Source: Calothrix sp. HK-06 (GTDB taxonomy: Bacteria; Cyanobacteriota; Cyanobacteriia; Cyanobacteriales; Nostocaceae). From it: DNA of 60,948 nt. Below are positions 42,248 through 51,189 of the stretch, piece by piece. A program made the translations under genes and the position numbers. Each line of letters opens with the position of its first letter. The first letter of the stretch is position 1. The notes under the pieces were generated by a model. That model did no database searches. It saw nothing but the letters and a program-made list of their open reading frames with translations, and had not been told where the DNA came from. Where the stretch lies: the NCBI RefSeq assembly GCF_001904745.1, contig NZ_MRCD01000052.1, positions 1-60,948 on the forward strand, given 5' to 3'.

Positions 42248-42858
42248 CAGAAAATATCATCGAGACTATAAGTTTTCAGGCTCAGTCTTGTGAAACACGA
42301 GTGATTTTAATTGGTGGCGCCTCTCATACAGGAAAATCAACCCTTGCCCAAGCTTTGGCATCACACCTTGGTTGGAATTATCGTTCCACAGACAAACTTG
42401 CTCGACATCCTGGGCGCCCTTGGGTAAGTGCATATGGAAAGGCTATTCCAGAACACGTAGTAAAACATTATAATGAATTGTCTGTCGAAGCTCTTTTTTT
42501 AGATGTATTGTCACATTATGAGCAAAATGTGATACCACAAGTTGAGGCTATTATTCATTCTCATGCCTCTGGAAAATCTACAGAATGCCTTATACTCGAA
42601 GGGTCTGCGTTATGGCCAGCATTTGTAACTAATTTAGTTAGTGAAAAAGGTGTTAAAGCAATTTGGCTTACGGCTTCTGAGCAACTCCTTCAAAACCGAA
42701 TCAAGTATGGAAGTAATTTTTGTAATGTTTGTGAGAATGAAAAACATTTAATTCAAAAGTTTTTGCATCTTACCTTATTCTACAATAAACGTATGAGAGA
42801 AGAGATTGACCGTCTTGGATATACGTATGACGAAATTTTTAATGAAAGAAATTTTTAA
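42244..42858 (+). CDS. P-loop kinase-like protein
   Basis: A 204-residue protein with Walker A VILIGGASHTGKSTLAQALA at residues 19-38. STDKLARHPGRPW may form the lid or substrate pocket, and the Walker B equivalent is ECLILEGSALWP. It resembles shikimate-kinase-like or 2-phosphoglycerate-kinase-like proteins of unknown substrate. I choose the ATG at 42244 that overlaps the previous stop by one codon pair. The pair with the tandem GNAT gene suggests a modification function, perhaps on the same class of small molecule. Confidence 0.85.
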   Translation: MTENIIETISFQAQSCETRVILIGGASHTGKSTLAQALASHLGWNYRSTDKLARHPGRPWVSAYGKAIPEHVVKHYNELSVEALFLDVLSHYEQNVIPQVEAIIHSHASGKSTECLILEGSALWPAFVTNLVSEKGVKAIWLTASEQLLQNRIKYGSNFCNVCENEKHLIQKFLHLTLFYNKRMREEIDRLGYTYDEIFNERNF

Positions 42859-42922
42859 TGAAACAGATATTGCTTTTGATTGCAACAATTGTTATATTAA
42901 AAATTTAATTGAGGTATAGATA

Positions 42923-43882
42923 TTGAGTTGGATAGTTTTGTCTTACTCGCTTCCTTCTAAATCGTCTTCTAGTCCTCGTGTGGCATTATGGCGCCGACTG
43001 CGACGAATAGGAGCAATTTCGATGAAAACTGGTATTCATATTCTGCCTGCTCGTGATGAGTGTATTGAATCGTTCCAATGGCTAGCGCAGGAAGTACAAC
43101 AAACGAAAGGTGAAGCTTTAATAATGCGGGTCGAACGATTTGAGGGGTTAGCAGATTCAGAAATTATAGAGCTATTCCGTACTGCGCGCAGCCAAGAATA
43201 TCAAGAGATTGAAGCCCAAGCAATAAAACTGGAAAAGTCCATAGAAAAGTCTACAAGTGTCGGCGCCAGTTTGGAACGCAGCAGTTTTCTGGAAACTTTA
43301 GAAAAACTACGGAAACAGCATAGCGAAATTGCGCGCGTGGACTTTTTTGATTGTATTGATGGACAACGCTTAATAACTACATTGAACCGTTTATCTCAAA
43401 CACTCTCTTTAAGTATTTCTACTGTAAATATACAACATACGGCAATTACTGAATACCAAAATAAACGATGGGTAACAAGACCTAGACCTTATATAGACCG
43501 CCTAGCCTGCATTTGGCTAATTCGTCGATTTATTAATTCAAATGCCGAAATTCGATATTCTCATGAGGCTGACCCTGATGAAGTTTCCTTTGAAATGAAA
43601 GATGCTCAATTTGGACATTGTGGTAATTTTTGCACTTTTGAGGTGATGGCAGGTGCATTTCGTTTAAATAAACCAGGAATACAAGCTATCGGAGAAATTG
43701 TGCATGAAATTGATTTGCGAGACGGACAATACGCGCGTCCTGAAACCGCAGGAGTAGATGCTCTCTTACAAGGCTGGTTTATTGCAAATATGAGTGACAC
43801 TGAACTAGAAACCTGCGGTATCAACCTGTTTGAGGGTTTATATGCTGTGTTCGCCAAACAGCAGCGTGAGTTCGAGAATTAG
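42923..43882 (+). CDS. chrB: ChrB-family chromate resistance protein
   Basis: A 319-residue ChrB homologue. The N-terminal domain reads WIVLSYSLPSKSSSSPRVAL with LWRRLRRIGAISMKTGIHIL. The ChrB C-terminal domain begins WVTRPRPYIDRLACIWLIRR and contains FGHCGNFCTFEVM and HEIDLRDGQYARPETAG. In proteobacteria ChrB is a chromate-sensing regulator for the ChrA exporter. The start is a TTG at 42923 with GAGG eight bases upstream. No chrA is nearby; a general MFS transporter gene follows after about 100 bases. Confidence 0.93.
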   Translation: MSWIVLSYSLPSKSSSSPRVALWRRLRRIGAISMKTGIHILPARDECIESFQWLAQEVQQTKGEALIMRVERFEGLADSEIIELFRTARSQEYQEIEAQAIKLEKSIEKSTSVGASLERSSFLETLEKLRKQHSEIARVDFFDCIDGQRLITTLNRLSQTLSLSISTVNIQHTAITEYQNKRWVTRPRPYIDRLACIWLIRRFINSNAEIRYSHEADPDEVSFEMKDAQFGHCGNFCTFEVMAGAFRLNKPGIQAIGEIVHEIDLRDGQYARPETAGVDALLQGWFIANMSDTELETCGINLFEGLYAVFAKQQREFEN

Positions 43883-43986
43883 TACAAATACGTGTAACTA
43901 TTTTGTAACAGTGGTTGCTTTATAAAGAAACATCTATTACAGTAAGATTAAATTCAATCAGCTACGCTCTCCTTTTTGGGTTGGCG

Positions 43987-45144
43987 ATGTCTAATAATTC
44001 TGCATTTTTGCTTCTATGTTCAATTGGGGGATTGGCAATTTTTAGTTCGACAATCGCCAAAAACCCAGTGTTGCCTATCCTGACTCAACAGTTAGGCGCC
44101 AACCCAGCTACCATTGGGGCAATCGCCGCAACCTCGACACTAACTGGCATCTTAGCTAGTTTTCCAGCAGGACTACTTAGTGACTACTGGGGCAGAAAGC
44201 CTTTGTTAATGTTTGCAGGAGTAGTGTTTTGCAGCGCACCTCTAGCTTATTTATTAGTCTTCAATCCCTGGCAACTGGCGTTAGTACGTGGATATCATGG
44301 ATTGGCAACGGCGATTCTTAGTCCAGTAGCAATGGCTTATGTAACCGATTTGGCGCCCACCCATAAGGGAGAACGCTTAGGTTGGTATTCCTCGTTTACA
44401 CTGGCAGGACGTGCATTGGCGCCCGTAGTTGGCGGTTTATTTCTAACCGTAAGTACATGGCAATCTGTTTATGTCGTATGTGGCATTGTGGGCATCCTGA
44501 CTTTGGTCGGGATGAAACTACTGCCTCAAACCAAAACAAAGCGCAATCGAAAAATCAGGCAGATTAACTCAACTTTACCTGCGATTAGGAGAATTTTGTC
44601 TCATCGCATGATTCTAATTACGAGTTTGGTAGAAGCTGCTCAGTTTCTGGCATTTGGCGCCGTTGAAACTTTTCTGCCACTATACGCCTTGAGTATTGGA
44701 ATTGATAAAGCTGCTGTTGGATTAATTTTTGCCAGTCAGGTTGGAATTAAGGTACTAGCACGTCCTTTCATGGGTCGGATGAGTGACCGTTATGGACCCA
44801 AGCGGCAGATTGTCGTAGGTCTTCTGCTTACCAGCGTTGCAATGTGGCTTTTCTGCCAAACCCAATCAGTAGTTTTACTACTGTTAATCTCAGCCGTATT
44901 TGGATTAGGAATTGCCATCTCCTCATCTGCAACATCAGCTTTTGTAGCAGAGTTAGCTCCTATAGATAGTCGTGGTACTGCATTGGGAATTATGAGCGCA
45001 ATTATGGACGTGGGGCAGGCAAGCGGCCCTGTTTTATTGGGATTTTTACTGATGCATACGTCTTATCAAATTGGTTTTACAGTTGTTGGAGGATTGCTTT
45101 TGGCGAGTAGTGTATTTTTTGCTTTGGCTGCAACAGAAACATAA
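43987..45144 (+). CDS. MFS transporter
   Basis: A 385-residue major facilitator with about 12 helices. The start MSNNSAFLLLCSIGGLAIFS is followed by PVLPILTQQLGANPATIGAI, and the loop motif is GLLSDYWGRKPLLM. It matches the DHA1-type drug/proton antiporter group. I start at the ATG at 43987; an upstream TTG at 43915 is possible. It lies in the ChrB cluster where ChrA would be expected, so it may export chromate or another oxyanion, though the family does not normally do that. Confidence 0.88.
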   Translation: MSNNSAFLLLCSIGGLAIFSSTIAKNPVLPILTQQLGANPATIGAIAATSTLTGILASFPAGLLSDYWGRKPLLMFAGVVFCSAPLAYLLVFNPWQLALVRGYHGLATAILSPVAMAYVTDLAPTHKGERLGWYSSFTLAGRALAPVVGGLFLTVSTWQSVYVVCGIVGILTLVGMKLLPQTKTKRNRKIRQINSTLPAIRRILSHRMILITSLVEAAQFLAFGAVETFLPLYALSIGIDKAAVGLIFASQVGIKVLARPFMGRMSDRYGPKRQIVVGLLLTSVAMWLFCQTQSVVLLLLISAVFGLGIAISSSATSAFVAELAPIDSRGTALGIMSAIMDVGQASGPVLLGFLLMHTSYQIGFTVVGGLLLASSVFFALAATET

Positions 45145-45159
45145 AAATCGGAGGTTTGA

Positions 45160-45471
45160 ATGACTGTACAGGCGCCAAAACCGCTGGTTTGCGTTCGTAG
45201 TGTTGAGATTCCTAAAACTAATGAACAAGCTTTTTTTGATTGGATAGAGTCAAATAGGGAATTAAGACAACGATATGGCATTTTGATGGAGCGAATTCTC
45301 AAGCCTACTGATAATCAGGGGGAATGGTTGATTATCACAATGTGGGAAAGTGAGGAGAAGTTTGAGAAGTGGTTAGTTGCAAAAGAAAAGCCAAGTTTTG
45401 ATGCTTCACCAGGACACGCGCTAGTCAAATTTGGCAAAATCAAACGCTATGATACGCAAGCTGGTTATTAA
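45160..45471 (+). CDS. Antibiotic biosynthesis monooxygenase-like (ABM) protein
   Basis: A 103-residue ferredoxin-like fold protein. VCVRSVEIPKTNEQAFFDWI and WLIITMWESEEKFEKWLVAK are the ABM/NIPSNAP pattern. Members include quinol monooxygenases and haem-degrading enzymes. Neither catalytic residues nor haem ligands are evident. It begins 15 bases after the MFS gene and 27 bases before the ChrB-C gene, so it is part of the operon. Confidence 0.87.
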   Translation: MTVQAPKPLVCVRSVEIPKTNEQAFFDWIESNRELRQRYGILMERILKPTDNQGEWLIITMWESEEKFEKWLVAKEKPSFDASPGHALVKFGKIKRYDTQAGY

Positions 45472-45498
45472 TTTATAAATTAAAAGGGAAGACTTTAA

Positions 45499-45939
45499 AT
45501 GAAATGGGTAACACGCAAACACATTCGGGTAAATAGAGTTGCAACACCTTGGTTAATTCAAAGATTTGTTGATAAACAAGCAGAGTTTCTTTTTGTAGAG
45601 CCTGTAGAAGTTACTCAAGTCGAGCAGTCCCATAATGCCATTGGTTTTGATGCTCCCGGCGCCAAGTATAACCATGACTCTGGTATTACTTCCTTTGAAC
45701 AAGTTATTCGAGACTATAACTTAAATGATTCTGTATTAAAGGAATTACTTGAGATTGTTCATGCTGCTGATATTCCAGGCGCCATTGAACAAAGACCAGA
45801 AGCAAGTGGGCTGAGAGCAATTAGCCACGGTTTTCCCTTGGTGACAAATAACGATGATGAAACTTTGCAAAAAGCATTCTTTGTTTACGACTCTTTGTAT
45901 GCATACCTGCAAGCGCGTCAGCAAAATCAGGTGAAATAG
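45499..45939 (+). CDS. ChrB C-terminal domain protein
   Basis: A 146-residue protein that is only the ChrB C-terminal domain: KWVTRKHIRVNRVATPWLIQ, then GAKYNHDSGITSFEQVIRDY and HAADIPGAIEQRPEASGLRA. It lacks the N-terminal half found in the ChrB gene at 42923. It conserves the Arg and Trp positions of the full gene. A stand-alone domain of this kind may have an enzymatic role rather than sensing. It lies in the ChrB-MFS operon. Confidence 0.9.
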   Translation: MKWVTRKHIRVNRVATPWLIQRFVDKQAEFLFVEPVEVTQVEQSHNAIGFDAPGAKYNHDSGITSFEQVIRDYNLNDSVLKELLEIVHAADIPGAIEQRPEASGLRAISHGFPLVTNNDDETLQKAFFVYDSLYAYLQARQQNQVK

Positions 45940-45985
45940 TTTTTTAAGCTCACATATCGAACTTACACTTAACGGAGAAAAACAA

Positions 45986-46450
45986 ATGCCAAGTGAAATT
46001 ACCAACGAAACTGGATTGATTCCCTTACAAGCTGATACAACTCTTTTACAAGACCCCAAAAAATTCAGTAATGGCGACCTTAAAACTCTAGAAGAAATAG
46101 CTCAATTCAATCCTCGCTTTTTTGTTCGGCGCCGGATTTTCTTAACTGATTCAATGCACTTTAACATTTATTGTATTGAGCCAGGACAATCTAACCCATT
46201 ACATAAGCACTCTCAAAGTGATGAAATCTGTTACTTTGTGCAAGGAACAGGAGATGTAATTGTTGGGGATGAAATTGGCGCCGTTAAGTCTGGAGACTGC
46301 GTTCATATTCCCAAAGATGTCGGACATGAAATTATTAATACTGGTACAGAGAGAATGATTGTAGTCTTAGCTCAATCACCTCTTCCCTGTGCCCATGAAA
46401 AAGTACCCAACCCACCTTCCGAATATCGCAGAGTTGAATTCAGCCATTAA
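45986..46450 (+). CDS. Cupin-domain protein
   Basis: A 154-residue single-cupin protein. The first motif, PGQSNPLHKHSQSDEICYFV, supplies His, His and Glu, and the second, GDCVHIPKDVGHEI, the third His of a metal site. Such cupins are metal-binding dioxygenases, isomerases or sensors. It lies 46 bases after the ChrB-C gene and probably ends that operon. A perfect palindrome lies downstream at 46491. Confidence 0.92.
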   Translation: MPSEITNETGLIPLQADTTLLQDPKKFSNGDLKTLEEIAQFNPRFFVRRRIFLTDSMHFNIYCIEPGQSNPLHKHSQSDEICYFVQGTGDVIVGDEIGAVKSGDCVHIPKDVGHEIINTGTERMIVVLAQSPLPCAHEKVPNPPSEYRRVEFSH

Positions 46451-46490
46451 ATTCTTTTGGTTATATCATGTCTGGTTGATTGCCCACAAT

Positions 46491-46518
46491 GTAGAGACGT
46501 TACATGTAACGTCTCTAC
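46491..46518. repeat. Perfect 28-bp palindrome, likely terminator
   Basis: GTAGAGACGTTACA is followed by its exact inverse, as in the repeats at 1619 and 20771. It lies 40 bases after the cupin stop. The rest of 46519-46720 is AT-rich with one partial GCGCC-rich repeat near 46595 and no gene. Confidence 0.85.
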
Positions 46519-46720
46519 AAGCATTTTATTACAGTTACGCTACCGGACATGATATTATATCTTGATAGCAACATTTTGACTGCGTTTGTAAAGCGTGCGC
46601 CAAAGGCGCTCTCGCTCGTTTGACTTCATGCTATCTTTGCTATTTTCGACTTCCTCTTAACCGCGATCAGGGGTGTAAAGCGAGACAAATCTTTATGTTC
46701 TTAATGATGAACTTTATTTA

Positions 46721-46750
46721 TACTACTTTATATTGACCGATATTTAGTAG
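46721..46750. promoter_or_regulatory. 30-bp dyad overlapping the HAD operon start region
   Basis: ACTAC-N20-GTAGT, extended to a perfect 8-base pair ATACTACT/AGTAGTAT, with the inner TTGACCGATATTT. It ends only 15 bases before the ATG at 46766, leaving almost no room for a leader with a ribosome binding site. Confidence 0.7.
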
Positions 46751-46765
46751 TATGGTTGATACGTC

Positions 46766-47482
46766 ATGATTAAAGCTGTGCTTTTTGACCTTGATGATAC
46801 GTTAGTAAACCATGATTTAGCAATTAGAAAAGCAGCAGGTATATTATTTGATAGCGTTATGCCTAGCAGTGAACATGAGCGCAAGGTTTTTATTGAGCGA
46901 TGGATATCCATGAACCGAGAGTGGTACAAGCAGTTTTACGCACAAAAAGTGACATTCCAGGAATCGGGGCGAGGAAAACTACGAGACGCATTTTCTACTT
47001 ACGGTTATAAGTTTTCGGTAACAGATACTGATGCCATGTTATCCCAGTATTGGGAGTGTTATCTCAGTCAATGCAGATTATTTGATGATGTTAGTGAATG
47101 TTTCGCGAGGTTACGTGACTATAAAGTTGGGGTAGTTACAAATGGTCAACAGACACAGCAAATAGAGAAACTCAAACGGTGCGGCATTTTCTCTTGTATA
47201 GATGTAGTTGTTACTGCGGAAGCAGCAGGATTTGCAAAGCCTGCACCCCAAATTTTTCTACAAGCCTGTACTGAATTAGGAATACAGGTTGATGAGAGTG
47301 TTTATATTGGAGACAACTTAGAACTAGATGCAATTGCCGCAAGAAACGTAGGCTTAGTAGGAGTTTGGCTTAACCGTCTTCATGATGATTTGAAAAACTA
47401 TTCTCTAGATTTACAGCGAATTAAACGAATTAATATTCTCACTGAACTAGGTGTAATTATCAATACATTAGAGGAACAATGA
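46766..47482 (+). CDS. HAD-superfamily hydrolase, subfamily IA
   Basis: A 238-residue HAD protein of the YjjG-like branch. Motif I is AVLFDLDDTLVNHD (Asp8, Asp10), motif II VVTNGQQTQQIEKL, the lysine is in AGFAKPAPQIF, and the acidic motif is VYIGDNLELDAIAA. Members dephosphorylate nucleotides or FMN, among others. The 30-bp dyad lies right before it. It is followed by hydrolase, GNAT, VOC and methyltransferase genes with short gaps, so it probably leads an operon. Confidence 0.92.
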   Translation: MIKAVLFDLDDTLVNHDLAIRKAAGILFDSVMPSSEHERKVFIERWISMNREWYKQFYAQKVTFQESGRGKLRDAFSTYGYKFSVTDTDAMLSQYWECYLSQCRLFDDVSECFARLRDYKVGVVTNGQQTQQIEKLKRCGIFSCIDVVVTAEAAGFAKPAPQIFLQACTELGIQVDESVYIGDNLELDAIAARNVGLVGVWLNRLHDDLKNYSLDLQRIKRINILTELGVIINTLEEQ

Positions 47483-47527
47483 AATTATTCTAAATACAAT
47501 AATATAAAATATTGAAAGGGTTATTGA

Positions 47528-48409
47528 ATGAATAAAGATGATTTTCTTTCCTTACTCGGCGCCATGCCCACAAAAGCTTCTCTTATGTTCAATGTAGTTG
47601 AGGAGGTAGATTGCAGAACATTTGTTCGTAATAAGATTAGCTATTCTGCCGAAGAGGGAGAAACTATTAGTGCATTTCTTTGCATTCCAAAAGTAAAGCA
47701 CGCATTACTTCCTGCTGTTTATTGCTTTCATCAACACGCAGCTAACTGGCGCCTTGGCAAAAGCGAAGTTGTCGGATTTGATGGTTCACCAGACCAAGCA
47801 TATGCAAAAGAATTAGCCTAACGGGGTTATGTAACTTTGGCGCCTGATGCGATATGTTTTGAAGAGAGAGCATGTCCAAATGACCCTGTGCTTTATCATG
47901 CTTATCAACTTCATACAAGGTTGCTGAGAGGGCAAACTCTACTTGCAAAGGTGCTATTTGATATCAGTGTTGGTATTGATTTTCTTGAAAGGCTTCCAGA
48001 AGTCGACAATACGAGAATTGGTTTTATTGGACATTCATACGGTGGTAGAACCGCACTATTTGCGCCAGCATTCGATAAAAGAATTAAAGCCTCGGTTAGT
48101 AACTGCGGCTCTACCACTTTTAAACAAATGTTAGCCCAGAATATTAAAATACTGTTTGATTATGTAGTTCCCAATTTTCTAACTTTCGGTGATGTTGAAG
48201 ATGTTGTAAGATTAGTAGAGCCATGTAACCTGCTTATCCTTGGCACCGATGATGATAAATATAGTCAAAATATTGAAACCATTTTTGAATACGCTGCGGG
48301 AGCATTTGTTAATGGCACATTTGAACTACAAGTATACCCTGGTAAGCATGTATTCTCTGAGGAGATGCGTTTGAGAGCATATAAGTTTTTAGATTATCAC
48401 CTCAATTAG
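47528..48409 (+). pseudogene. Alpha/beta hydrolase gene with an in-frame stop
   Basis: The frame from 47528 runs to a TAA at 47819 after 97 codons (ending AYAKELA). It continues in the same frame with RGYVTLAPDAICFEERA to 48409. The nucleophile elbow FIGHSYGGRTALF and the probable catalytic Asp and His (LGTDDDKYSQ, YPGKHVF) are in the second part. The full protein would be 293 residues of the dienelactone hydrolase/acetyl xylan esterase group. A single base change (AAA or CAA to TAA) explains the stop. The downstream part alone lacks the first strands. Confidence 0.85.
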
Positions 48410-48411
48410 TA

Positions 48412-48831
48412 ATGAATATTAGACTTTTCCAACAATCCGATACAGAATCAGTTATTGCACTTTGGAAACAAGTGTTTTCTGATAAACAACCACATAATAA
48501 TCCAGCGTTAGTCATAAATCAGAAACTTGCCACACAACCTGAGTTATTTTTTGTTGCGGAGATTGATTCTGTAATTGTTGGCACCATTATGGCAGGATAT
48601 GACGGTCATCGTGGTTGGTTATACACAGTTGCCGTTAACCCTCAGTATCGGCGCCGTAGCATTGGAACAAAGCTAGTGCAACATGCCGAAAAGGCACTTA
48701 CAGCAATGGGATGTCTAAAAATCAATCTCCAAGTACGCGCTTCTAATGCTGAAGTAGTGGAATTTTATCAAAAACTGGGTTATCAAACTGATGGAAATAT
48801 CAGTATGGGAAAAGTCGTTATAGGAGTATAG
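48412..48831 (+). CDS. GNAT-family acetyltransferase, YpeA-like
   Basis: A 139-residue acetyltransferase. MNIRLFQQSDTESVIALWKQ, the core LYTVAVNPQYRRRSIGTKLV and VRASNAEVVEFYQKLGYQTD match the YpeA-type group. The conserved AGYDGHRGW is also present. The substrate is unknown. It begins 2 bases after the stop of the broken hydrolase gene and is thus tightly coupled to it. Confidence 0.92.
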   Translation: MNIRLFQQSDTESVIALWKQVFSDKQPHNNPALVINQKLATQPELFFVAEIDSVIVGTIMAGYDGHRGWLYTVAVNPQYRRRSIGTKLVQHAEKALTAMGCLKINLQVRASNAEVVEFYQKLGYQTDGNISMGKVVIGV

Positions 48832-48837
48832 ATAAAA

Positions 48838-49218
48838 ATGTTGATTGAAGCAATAGATCATATTCAAATTACATCGTCTCCTGATGTAGAAGATGCAATA
48901 TTATTTTTCTACAGCAATATTTTAGAGCTAACTGAAATTAGCAAACCAGAAAATCTTAAAGCTAACGGTGGCGCCTGGTATTTGTTAGGAAACATTCAGT
49001 TACACATTAGTACAGAAAAAGTAATAAATAACGAAACATCAAGACGGCATATTTGTTTTCTAGTTCGTGATTTGAATACTTTGAAGAGGCGCCTTGAAGC
49101 ACATGGAGTAGAAATAATTCCCGACCAAAATCCTATACCAGGATGGAACAGATTTTTTATCCGCGACCCAGGAGGAAATAGAGTCGAGCTAGCAGAAAGT
49201 AATATTAATGAACCATAA
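48838..49218 (+). CDS. VOC-family (glyoxalase/dioxygenase) protein
   Basis: A 126-residue vicinal-oxygen-chelate protein. AIDHIQITSSPDVEDAILFF supplies the first metal His, and the second His and Glu come from NIQLHISTEK and RFFIRDPGGNRVELAE. Members are glyoxalases, fosfomycin-modifying enzymes or extradiol dioxygenases. It begins 6 bases after the GNAT gene. The substrate is unknown. Confidence 0.92.
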   Translation: MLIEAIDHIQITSSPDVEDAILFFYSNILELTEISKPENLKANGGAWYLLGNIQLHISTEKVINNETSRRHICFLVRDLNTLKRRLEAHGVEIIPDQNPIPGWNRFFIRDPGGNRVELAESNINEP

Positions 49219-49276
49219 GCATTTAATAGTACAGCAAGTAAAAAATAGAAAAAGGTGCTAAAGGAGAAAGCAGGTA

Positions 49277-49969
49277 ATGGTAAATAATATTATTCAACAA
49301 CAGATCGAATACTACCGTGCGCGCGCTGGTGAGTATGATGAGTGGTTTTATAGACAAGGACGTTATAACCGTGGAGAGGAACTCAACGCGCGTTGGTTTA
49401 ATGAAGTAGATATTTTAAAAAGTGCATTACATCAACTTGGTAAATTCAATAATATTTTAGAATTAGCATCAGGAACAGGAATCTGGACACAGGAACTCTT
49501 AACTATTGGCGATAAAATTACTGCAATTGATGCTTCCCAAGAAGTCATTGAAATTAATCGTTACAAATTGAATTCACCAAAAGTTGAGTATCGCCAAGTT
49601 GATTTATTTGCATGGGAACCCAATGCTGAATATGATTTAGTATTTTTTTCATTTTGGTTATCCCACGTACCACCAGAATCAATTGATGTCTTTTTGCAAA
49701 AAGTATACAAATCAGTGCGTGTTGGTGGAAAAGTGTTTATTATTGACTCTCGTTTTGAGCCAACATCTACTGCTAATAATCATACTCTTAAAGATGATGG
49801 AAATGTATACATAAGTAGAAAATTGAATGATGGTCAAGAATACCAAATTGTCAAAGTTTTTTATCAGCCCGAACAACTTTACAATAAGCTTACACAAGCT
49901 GGGTTTCAGCCTGATGTTAAAGTAACAGATAATTATTTTATCTACGCAACTGGTACAAAAGTTGTATGA
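49277..49969 (+). CDS. Class I SAM-dependent methyltransferase
   Basis: A 230-residue methyltransferase. The opening YRARAGEYDEWFYRQGRYNR is followed by SAM motif ILELASGTGIWTQELL, then ITAIDASQEVIEIN and YDLVFFSFWLSHVP. This is the UbiE/Methyltransf-11/25 type. It lies 58 bases after the VOC gene with a purine-rich leader (AAGGAGAAAG) and probably ends the HAD operon. The substrate is unknown. Confidence 0.9.
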   Translation: MVNNIIQQQIEYYRARAGEYDEWFYRQGRYNRGEELNARWFNEVDILKSALHQLGKFNNILELASGTGIWTQELLTIGDKITAIDASQEVIEINRYKLNSPKVEYRQVDLFAWEPNAEYDLVFFSFWLSHVPPESIDVFLQKVYKSVRVGGKVFIIDSRFEPTSTANNHTLKDDGNVYISRKLNDGQEYQIVKVFYQPEQLYNKLTQAGFQPDVKVTDNYFIYATGTKVV

Positions 49970-50086
49970 CTACCCATTAATACTCATAGGAAAATCGAGA
50001 ATTCTTGTACTCATTTTAACTTTGACTTTATATAATGATCTAGGATTGCTATAGTTGGGCGGCATAAAACAATAATGGGGGAGATC

Positions 50087-50497
50087 ATGGCTTTAACTGG
50101 CGGTTGCTTTTGCGGAAGAGTTCAGTATCAGATTAATTCACCGCTTAGGCCAGGTCGCAGCTGCCACTGCTCTCGCTGTAGAAAGGCATTTAGCGGGGCA
50201 GGTTCTGCCTACGCTGAAGTTGCGCCAGGTTCATTTTCCTGGCTCAGTGGTAATGAGAATCTCACCTTCTATGAGACGATGCCTGGATGGGGTTTGTGCT
50301 TCTGTCGAATCTGCGGAACCACGCTGTGTGGTACAGCCGAGGGCAAGGTGCATGGAGTAACCCTCGGAAGCGTCGATGGCGATCCAGGTGTTCAGATCGA
50401 GATGCACATTTTCGTTGGCTCCAAGGCAACGTGGGATCACATCGGCGGACACGCCCCTCAGTTCTTGGAGTTTCCTCCCAAAGCTATATCGAACTAG
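50087..50497 (+). CDS. GFA-family (glutathione-dependent formaldehyde-activating-like) protein
   Basis: A 136-residue zinc-binding GFA/CENP-V-fold protein. Zinc ligands are visible in GGCFCGRVQY, SCHCSRCRKAFSGAGSAYAE and CFCRICGTTLCG. The classical role is to help glutathione react with formaldehyde; most members are uncharacterised. I choose the ATG at 50087; an ATG at 50075 adds four residues. The DNA is richer in G and C than the surroundings and lacks GGCGCC sites, which suggests transfer from another lineage. Confidence 0.9.
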   Translation: MALTGGCFCGRVQYQINSPLRPGRSCHCSRCRKAFSGAGSAYAEVAPGSFSWLSGNENLTFYETMPGWGLCFCRICGTTLCGTAEGKVHGVTLGSVDGDPGVQIEMHIFVGSKATWDHIGGHAPQFLEFPPKAISN

Positions 50498-50799
50498 CTG
50501 TTGCGAACTGCTATTTACGCCTAAAGCTAGAGAAGCTGACACAAAGTGCCATATCTCGTAAAGAAGTTCCGAATAAATTTTTGAGCCTGCCAATTGTAAA
50601 GCAGAAAATACCTACAAGCATAGTACGCACGGAATATGATTTTATTCTCGCCTTTCCCTCTATAAAAACTACCCCAGTACTTAGCTCCAATTCTTAAGCT
50701 TTTGACTGGTTCGCGACATGATTTAAATCTGAGATTTGACTTATTTTTTGTTGCAGTTTTAGAAAAAGCTGCTTTTGCATCAAAAACCGATTTTTCGCG

Positions 50800-51035
50800 T
50801 GGCGAATATGGACAGTTCACGGCATAGCAACATGAAAGAATTAAGGTTTAATGCGGGGGATGGTGTTTGGCGCGTAGCGTTTGCGTTCGACCCAAGACGG
50901 TGTGCAATACTACTGGTAGCAGGAGATAAGTCAGGGAGTGGTGAAAGTCGTTTTTATAAGTAACTTATAAAAACAGCTGATGATAGGTTTGACGCGCACT
51001 TAGCTCAACTAAAAACTGAAGAGGAAGAAAAGTGA
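50800..51035 (+). pseudogene. Broken HigB/DUF891-like toxin gene
   Basis: NMDSSRHSNMKELRFNAGDG, VWRVAFAFDPRRCAILLVAG and KSGSGESRFYK match the HigB-like phage-derived toxin family. The N-terminal 40-50 residues are unrecognisable. At 50949 a 25-bp palindrome (GTTTTTATAAGT, then its inverse) breaks the frame. The end of the protein, ADDRFDAHLAQLKTEEEEK, continues in another frame to the TGA at 51033. It precedes an XRE-type antitoxin gene, with a MITE between. The toxin cannot be functional. The bases 50498-50799 hold no other gene I can support. Confidence 0.8.
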
Positions 51036-51040
51036 GAGTA

Positions 51041-51184
51041 AGAGGTTGTTTGAAAAGTCAGATAAGGTATAAATTGTCATTCTGAGTGGAGCGTAGCGGA
51101 ACGAAGAATCTAGGATTTGAGCGTGTACTGAGATGCTTCACTGCGTTCAGCATGACACTAAACGATACTTTTCAAACATCCTCT
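51041..51184. mobile_element. 144-bp MITE between toxin and antitoxin genes
   Basis: Terminal inverted repeats AGAGGTTGTTTGAAAAGT and the inverse AGAGGATGTTTGAAAAGT (17 of 18). Inner arms TTGTCATTCTGAGTG and TTCAGCATGACA are shared with the element at 4387-4610. It contains no gene. Its right end lies 5 bases before the antitoxin ATG and has probably displaced the native ribosome binding site. Confidence 0.82.
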
Positions 51185-51189
51185 AACTT

